DNA of 64,000 nt, from positions 1,284,954 through 1,348,953 of the forward strand of contig NC_009419.2 in the NCBI RefSeq assembly GCF_000002875.2, written 5' to 3'. The DNA comes from Leishmania infantum JPCM5. Its lineage: Eukaryota; Euglenozoa; Kinetoplastea; Trypanosomatida; Trypanosomatidae. The position numbers were made by a program, and so were the translations under genes. How positions within the stretch are numbered: position 1 is the stretch's first letter; every line of letters begins with the position of its first letter. The notes under the pieces were generated by a model. That model did not search any database. It was not told where the DNA came from and worked only from the letters and a program-made list of their open reading frames with translations. Positions 57,605-64,000 of this stretch are shown here, piece by piece.

Positions 57605-58787
57605 GACGCGCGCTTCCCGCCCGGATGCTTCGCGGTGTGACACAAACCAAAAACGGGCACAAAAACAGAGAAGATCAACGGAAGCACGGGTAGTGGGTAA
57701 GGTGAACGAAAGGCCATAAAAGCACAGGAGAAACAGCACGAACAGAGAGGAGTGCGAGGACAGCGCTTGCGCGGCTGTGTCTGTCTGTCCGTATATGTGC
57801 GTGTGTGTGTGTGTGTGTGTGTGTATAAAGGGGGTGGAGGCTGACTGGGGAAGGTGTTTGCACGATCCACTATTGTTGGTTGCTTCGAATTGATTCGGTT
57901 TTCTTTTTGTTTTTTTTTTGATTGAGTGTGAGGAGAACAGGGGCAGGGGAGGGTGCAGAGGGTACACAAGATCGGTCATTTGTGCAGAGGTGGGTGGGTG
58001 GGTGTGAACTTTAGAGAGGCAATGGTGAAACGAAGCAGTTGGATAGGCTCTCGGAGATGCGGGGAAGCATGTTTGGTGAGAACAGCAAGCGGGAGGAAGG
58101 CCAACCAGCACGGCGTCCTTTGACTTGTTCTTTTTCAGCGAAGGAGAGCGCATCGTGTTCCCCCTTTCCTGATGTTTTACGTGATGAAATTCACTGCAGC
58201 ATCAAAGAGCACAGCTGGCTCAGTGGCGGGCACTTGCGCCTTCATCTCTCTGAAGCAGAGCCGCTAGGCGACGCAAGAGGCGCGAAAGCGAGGCAGCACG
58301 GCAAGAGCCGGAGAAAAACCCCAGCAAATCGCTTCGGCAGCCCGCGACGTACCTCCGTATGTCAACGCCGCTAAAGATTTTCGTTCGGATCAGTAGAGCT
58401 TCCGATGGGGCGAGGGGAGAGCCAAGCAAGCCAAAACACAAGGAGCTTGGTTCTACAGAAGGGCACAGCATCGGCCAACACAATGCCCGGTGCCTCTTTT
58501 CGCGGCGGGGAGGGGGGAGGCATACAGTCACAGCAGGCAAATAAGCCCCAGCACACTCACATACATGCCGAGCCTCTGCAAGGAAGGAGTAAGGTAATCA
58601 GCTCCATCAGGCAAGAGAGCGAGAGGCAGCTTCCTCTGTCTGTGCCACAGAGGCGTGCGTGGCGTAGCACGTGCCAGACACGACACAAGCACAAACCACA
58701 AGACAAAGCACCGAAGCGCCAACGGAAGCTCGGTGCCGAAGGCGAGCCGCTTACTCACACACGCACCACGCGATCAGCACGGGGCCG
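57605..58787. other. Intergenic region, CFAP410 to TRAPPC5
   Basis: About 1.2 kb; (GT)n at 57801-57824 and T-runs near 57900-57920. No gene seen; probable TRAPPC5 3' UTR and CFAP410 5' flank. Confidence 0.55.
57801..57824. repeat. (GT)12 microsatellite
   Basis: Twelve perfect GT units about 200 nt upstream of the CFAP410 start. Confidence 0.85.
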
Positions 58788-59417
58788 TCAGGTTCGCATC
58801 TTCCGCTCCCGATCCCAGACGTGCTTCGCAAAAGCAATCACGAACAGCGACTGGTGAGGCTTCCCAGGCTCCGGCTGATGATATGTCTGCACCTCCGCCT
58901 CAAAGCCCATTGACTGCAGTGCTCCTTGAATGATGCCGCCCATGAATCCGGCGTAGTTCACGTTCCACCGGCCTTCGCTGTCCACGTAGTCGGGGGATGG
59001 GTGGACGTGGCGGAGAACGATAGGGTCGCTGTCGAAAAGGAAGAAGCGATCTGAGTTGCTCTCACGCTGGATTTCGCTGGCGGGACGGCCAAACCAGCGT
59101 GCCCAGAGCTTCTCCTGCAGCAACTTCAGGACCGCGTCAATCGTTAGCGGGCGGCGCTGCAGGTCGACGGGGTCGCGGACAGAGGAGAGCATGATAAGAC
59201 GAGTCCCAACGTGCGCGCCAAGAGAGGTCAAGCGGGCCTCCACCTCCTCGACGTTCTTCACCTTTGTCGGGAACGTGTAGGCGCGTACACACAACTCCGA
59301 AAACAAAAAACTAAACGCCGACAACGCAACCTGGGTGTGCTCGCTGGAAGAGAGTTCGGCCGCGGCACCGCTCTTGTCCCTCACCACCTTGCCTGTGACG
59401 ACGGTTCGCTGGCGCAT
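58788..59417 (-). CDS. TRAPPC5: TRAPP complex subunit 5 (Trs31/TRAPPC5)
   Basis: A 209-aa BET3-family protein of usual length. Matching blocks: VALSAFSFLFSELCVRAY (about 30-47), VEEVEARLTSLGAHVGTRL, the KLLQEKLWARWFGRPA segment, FFLFDSDPIVLRHV, and YAGFMGGIIQGALQSMGFEAEVQTY near the C-terminus, which resembles SFTAGIVEAVL of the animal protein. TRAPPC5 is a core subunit of the Rab1/Ypt1 exchange factor acting in ER-to-Golgi transport. The C-terminus is basic. The ATG at 59417 opens directly before the conserved domain. Confidence 0.88.
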   Translation of the reverse strand: MRQRTVVTGKVVRDKSGAAAELSSSEHTQVALSAFSFLFSELCVRAYTFPTKVKNVEEVEARLTSLGAHVGTRLIMLSSVRDPVDLQRRPLTIDAVLKLLQEKLWARWFGRPASEIQRESNSDRFFLFDSDPIVLRHVHPSPDYVDSEGRWNVNYAGFMGGIIQGALQSMGFEAEVQTYHQPEPGKPHQSLFVIAFAKHVWDRERKMRT

Positions 59418-61694
59418 TTTTCTCGCTCGCCAACGAGCGTTGAAGTACCTGTATAGATGTGGCTAGATGATCCAAGTACAAAATCGCGAGTATCCCTCTG
59501 TGCGGAAGACAGGCAGTGGATGTTGTTCTGCCCTCTCGAAGCGCGGTTGTCGTCCAGGCTGCGCTGAGGGGGGCTTGGCAGGGGGTGGGGTGGCGGCGGC
59601 GGCGCTTGAGCGATGGTGAAGACGCAATAAAAGGAATTAAGAGACGGACAAGAGGCACAGTAGGTGCAGAGAAAGACAGGGCGAAGAAGCACGAGGAGTG
59701 CACTAGTGTAGAAGCAGTGCTGCTTCGCGCTGTATTATTCGCTAGAAATGCGCTGCTGTTTTCTCTGTTTAGTGCTTCGCTGGTGCTGCATGTGCACGCG
59801 TGCGAGTGCGAGATGACGAAGAACCGCCAAATGCAGGCGCCGCGATATGTTTTCTTTTTTTCTTCGTGGTCGTTCCGACTCTTTGTTTTTGTCGTTGTGG
59901 TTGTGGTTATTTTGCATGACCCAATTAGCACGCTGCATATTCGGCCTGATCACCAGCAAAAAAAAAAAGTAGAGAAGCAGCAGCGCGTTCATGTTTCTTT
60001 TTGATTAGGAAGACAATGAGAAAAAAAAAAACACAAAAGAGGGGCAAACCAGAAGATAGAGAACGAAGCGAGCCCGAGGACACGACAACCAAAGGAGTGT
60101 GTAGGTGTGGGGGAGGGGGGAACCAAAAAAAAAAAAAATAATAAATAGTAATGAGTCACAAGAAATAATTCAGAAAAAACCGACGTTATGAATCCCCACA
60201 CACCCAACGCCGTTTTTTTTTTCCTCGGCACTCATGTTGACCATGAGCAGGGTGTACTTGTGTTCCGTAAGTAGATGTTTCGGGGAGAGAATGGGCATAG
60301 CTCCGGCTTCCATGCTGCCTCTCTATCCCTCTATATATCGTACCTTCACGCAGTTGTCTCTGTCAACAAACTATAAGCAGGCGTGCAGAAATGCCTTTGC
60401 ATGCGCGAAAAATGCATCACAAAGCACGTTCGCGGATGGAAGCAGACAAAGGAATCTTACAGCACGAAACTATGTCTCTTAGGTCTTCACCAATTATATT
60501 GAGAGCGACAGAGAGACGTACGATGAATGGGCCCGCGACTCTGTAGAGACGACATCACTTCGTCTTTGTTTGTTTTCTATGGATTCCGATTCCTGGCTAC
60601 CGTGTGGCCGACGCATCCACCGTCCTCTCTCCCTCCTTCCTTTTCTTCATAGCCTGGACAAGACACGCAGGCGCTTATGTGTGTAACCAAAAGAGGTGCT
60701 GCAGCATGAAAGAGGCGCAGCACACGGAAAGGGGGGGGGGACACAGACAGACCCCGAGGCGTGAGACGGAGGAAGTGGTGATGAGTGTGGCGCGGGTGAC
60801 GCACGTTGCAGGCCTCCAAGAACAAACAAACAAACGAAGCCCATCTGCTAGAAGCAGCCGATGGGTGAAAAGAGCACACTCACACACACACGAAGAAACA
60901 AGAAAAGAGAGTACACGCGTGGGCAAAAGAAATAAAAAAACACTTGCACTTGCATACATCGACATGTAATGAACCAGAGAGAGGGAGAGAGAGAGCCGAC
61001 CAAAGGAGAGAGTGTGAGAACAAGGCAGAGAAAAAGAGCGAGGGACAAGAGACCTCCGGTGCGGCTGCACTCCCACACAAAGAAAAAAGAGGAACAGAGA
61101 AGAGCAGCGCAAACAGAAAAGAAAGTAGAAGAGGTAGAAATAACAAGAAGGAAGGGGAGAGAGATGCTCTTAGGGTGAAACGGCGTCCATGGCACATCTC
61201 GCACACATGTGCGCCTTGGAAAACAAAGGAAAGAGTCAGGAATCTTGACTTATACAAGGACGTGAAGAATGGAGGGGGCGAGGCCTCGGCTCTCTTCTTC
61301 CCCTTTTCTCTGTACTTGTTGGAGCAGCCGCCTGCTTTCGCAATGAAACGCCAGCAGCAGGGGAAATGGAGAGCAAGTAAGGGGGGCACTGAAAGAAAAG
61401 GAGAGGACGTCAGTCGATAGAAGGGCACCCGAAGAGGCGGATGATAAAACGGCACAAAACTGCACAAAAAGGTATGTGAAAGGACTTTTTTTCTGAACAA
61501 ACGACTCGCAAGGGATTCGATTGTGTGTGCGTGTGTCTGTCAGTGAGCACCGCTGAGGGTGGTACGCGCGCTCGATTCCTCCTAAAAGCCCTCTCTTTTT
61601 GCCACAGTTTCCTTCTGCATGGCACAGCGCGGTCACTATGCGTGAAAGGTGGATTTGCCTTGACCCTCGCCCCTCCGATGGCACCTTTTCGGGC

Positions 61695-61805
61695 TCATTC
61701 TTCGTCCTCCGTCGGGTCGAGTAGTAAGCCACGCCTCCTGCCAAACATCAGCATGTCATCGTCATCGTCCAGCATAGGAAAAGCGCGAAATATTGAAAAA
61801 GACAT
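61695..61805 (-). CDS. Possible small ORF (36 codons)
   Basis: An ATG-initiated minus frame whose product contains an Asp5 patch (LDDDDDM), a basic GRRRG segment and an acidic end (DPTEDEE). It is less low-complexity than neighbouring frames and GC-richer at third positions, so it could be a short peptide or the end of a decayed gene. No family recognised and no acceptor site identified. Low confidence. Confidence 0.2.
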   Translation of the reverse strand: MSFSIFRAFPMLDDDDDMLMFGRRRGLLLDPTEDEE

Positions 61806-63765
61806 TGAGACATATATACGGTACAGAGCACGGCACAAAGAGCCCTCGTGGAGGTTGTTGCTTCACGAAAGAAAGAGAAAGCGACGCACTACAAAAAAAA
61901 AAAGAGACGGAGAAAGAGATGCTCGTGAGTTGCCGCTTAGCCATACAGGAAAGAGACGAAGAGGCCACAACAGAGACCGAGGCGCACACAGACATACATG
62001 ATCCATCGAAGTCGGAGATGCAAAGGTGAGTGAAGAAGGAAAGATAAGGAAACGGAGTTACAACAGAGGCGCCTCAGAACAATCAAAGGAAAAAGTAAGC
62101 GTCCTCCGCTGTTTTCTTTTTTCTTTTCGCGCTTCTTTTTCGGTGACCATGTTGTTCTGCGCGAATCGTTTCCCACACACCTGTCACACATTTTTTCGTT
62201 TTCTAAACCGTCGCTTGTCCTGTTCTTGGCGCCCGCCCTTTCCCGCTTTCTCGCTGTCTCTCTTAACATCTCTGACGCCTTTCGTTGGGCCAGCGAGTGC
62301 CTGTTTTAACGCCACAAAGTGAAACGCCAAGGGGCAAATGGAGAGTGCCGCACACACAAAAAAAAGAGAAACAAGACACACCGGACAGATTCACAGAACG
62401 CCAGAGAAGAAAGAGCTGAAAGGTATAGGCGTCGCGAAGATCGGCCGGTCTGAGGAGGGAGACGCTTTGGCATATTTCGTGGAACACGCAATACGCGGCT
62501 CACTTCAGGCCTCGAGAGGGATTTGCTTACGTGCCGGTGTTCTTAGTGCCCTCACCTCTCATGGCCGCTGATTACGCATTCCTTCACATTTCTTTTCTCG
62601 ATAGTGAGCCCTCGTGGGCTCTCCTCTATCACGTTGATATCCGTAGAATCAGGAGCCGAGCATCGGCATTGACGGCATCCCTTCGATGCATTCTAACCAA
62701 AAAAAAAACACAAGAAACACGGAAGAGACCCTCCCCCCCCCAAAAAAAAAAAACACGGGCATGTCAAGGCACCAAGCCCGCAGGGGAGTCCTCCACTACT
62801 GCCAGGCCGAGCGAAAGCGAAATGGCCGTGAAACCACTATATCAGTGCCACACCAGCATCAGCCTCTGATGGTCAACAAAGAAATTCACACAGACACAGG
62901 CACACACCAAATAAGAAGGGGTGGTCACAGCACCGCACGAGCGAGATGATCCACACACACGTGCACACGAAACGTGGGAGCTATTCCTCGTGAGCGTTAT
63001 ACTCTCAGAGCGGCATGAGATGCGGTCACACACTTATTTTTCTTTTCGGTAGAGGGGGGAGCATGCGCGCACAGGCAGGAAAAGGCAAGGGTCTGATCAG
63101 CTTATGGCCACCGCACTTACGTCTCTTCTCCAGGTTAGAGGAAAATCACAGTCAACGCGAGGACGACAGAAACGTCACTTGATCAACACAAAGCAAAAGA
63201 GAGAATCAATCACACTTGCAAGGCCCACACGGACACATTCAGGAAAAAAAAAGAAACCAAAAAGAAAAACCGAAACAAAAACAGGAAAGGGCCCTGTTCG
63301 TGGGCGAGAGTATACGGGTCAAGTATTTTTTTTGCTTTGTTGTCGCTGTTGTTTCCTTTCCGAGTACTATAGACAACGTGGCGTTGCTGCCCATCCCTCC
63401 TCACTGTTTCGCGTTTAAGGAAGTCGGTGAGCTTTGTGCGTGGGTGTCAATACCGGCTGTTTTCGGTTGGGCAGCCCCTGCCTTTTCCTCCTCCCTCTTC
63501 TCCTCCTGTTTTTTTTTCGTTTTGTGACTTTCCTTTGCTGCTCTTCTTCTGCTTCTTCGGGTTTCCATTTTACATGATACCGTGTAAGCACCATAGGAAC
63601 TCATACACTAAAAAAAAAACAAGCAACGAAGGCAGACAGCTGAAAAAAAAAGGTGTGTGTGGGGGGGGGGCAGGGTGCGTGCGACTCCCCACCACCACCA
63701 ACGCACTCTCACTTGCTCGCAAACTCAAAAGCACGTCACAACTGTACACCACGACAAGCGCAAAA

Positions 63766-63784
63766 ACACACACACACACACACA
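63766..63784. repeat. (CA)n microsatellite
   Basis: CA tract in intergenic DNA near the window end. Confidence 0.8.
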
Positions 63785-64000
63785 TTCGCTACAAAAAGAA
63801 TCTGTGGAGCATGCACCCCTCGAGCAGGGCCACATTTGCGCCCTTCATGCTCATATATTGGGAAGTCGCCGGGTCGGGGAGAGGGAAAGCGGCGGTTTCC
63901 ACAAACGTGATCACACACTCTTTCATATATTCTCTCCCCCGCCGTATGACAGTGCGCGACTGTTGTCCTCATTACGGTGAGCTCTCCCCCTCCTTGCCGC

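Larger units (their letters stand above)
59418..64000. other. 4.6-kb stretch without a convincing gene
   Basis: It continues past the window end. The plus strand is purine-rich with A-runs (60000-61400), so the minus transcript is pyrimidine-rich. Candidate frames are Leu/Phe/Ser/Cys shadows. A 36-codon minus frame (61695-61805) with an acidic patch is the only small coding candidate. (CA)n at 63766-63784. Probably a long 3' UTR of the next gene upstream, plus the TRAPPC5 5' flank. Confidence 0.45.

Noticed and set aside
1..64000. CRISPR arrays, operons with ribosome-binding sites, bacterial promoters
   Set aside because: The DNA is eukaryotic kinetoplastid in character; repeats are microsatellites, not spaced CRISPR repeats.

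Overview
The window looks like nuclear DNA of a trypanosomatid protozoan, most likely Leishmania. Eighteen confident protein genes all lie on the minus strand, with no introns and no convergent or divergent pairs, as in one polycistronic transcription unit read from high to low coordinates. GC-rich coding regions alternate with intergenic stretches that are purine-rich on the plus strand (pyrimidine-rich in the transcript) and full of (CA/GT)n tracts, A-runs and G-runs. That pattern fits trans-splicing signals and long UTRs. A SIDER2-type retroposon remnant and trypanosomatid-type versions of several proteins support the assignment. From memory, cystathionine gamma-lyase lies on chromosome 35 in L. 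major; this was not checked, and species cannot be told.

Layout in transcription order (right to left): a 4.6-kb stretch without a convincing gene (59418-64000); TRAPPC5/Trs31; CFAP410 (C21orf2) leucine-rich-repeat ciliary protein; a WD40 protein; two nearly identical tandem copies of ribosomal protein eL31; a small basic protein; PEX19; a small replication factor C subunit (RFC3/RFC5 type); a 960-aa coiled-coil protein; cystathionine gamma-lyase; a SIDER2 element; a thioredoxin-fold protein without a redox motif; a PP2A B''-type EF-hand regulatory subunit; an RRM protein with a PAM2-like motif and PPxY tail; a histidine phosphatase with a C-terminal membrane domain; a 240-aa protein with a second PAM2-like motif; a 5.1-kb stretch without a convincing gene; a very large membrane protein kinase carrying a degenerate nucleotide-cyclase-like domain; riboflavin kinase; and an EF-hand protein.

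The genes share no pathway, as expected where control is post-transcriptional. The most interesting items are the cyclase-like/kinase fusion with a glycine-poor nucleotide loop, two PAM2-like proteins near each other, the phosphatase-membrane fusion, the homogenised eL31 pair, and several strong hairpins in untranslated regions. Starts were set at the first ATG consistent with domain content; longer open frames often begin at TTG or GTG and were trimmed. All homology statements rest on motif recognition by eye, and no database search was run.
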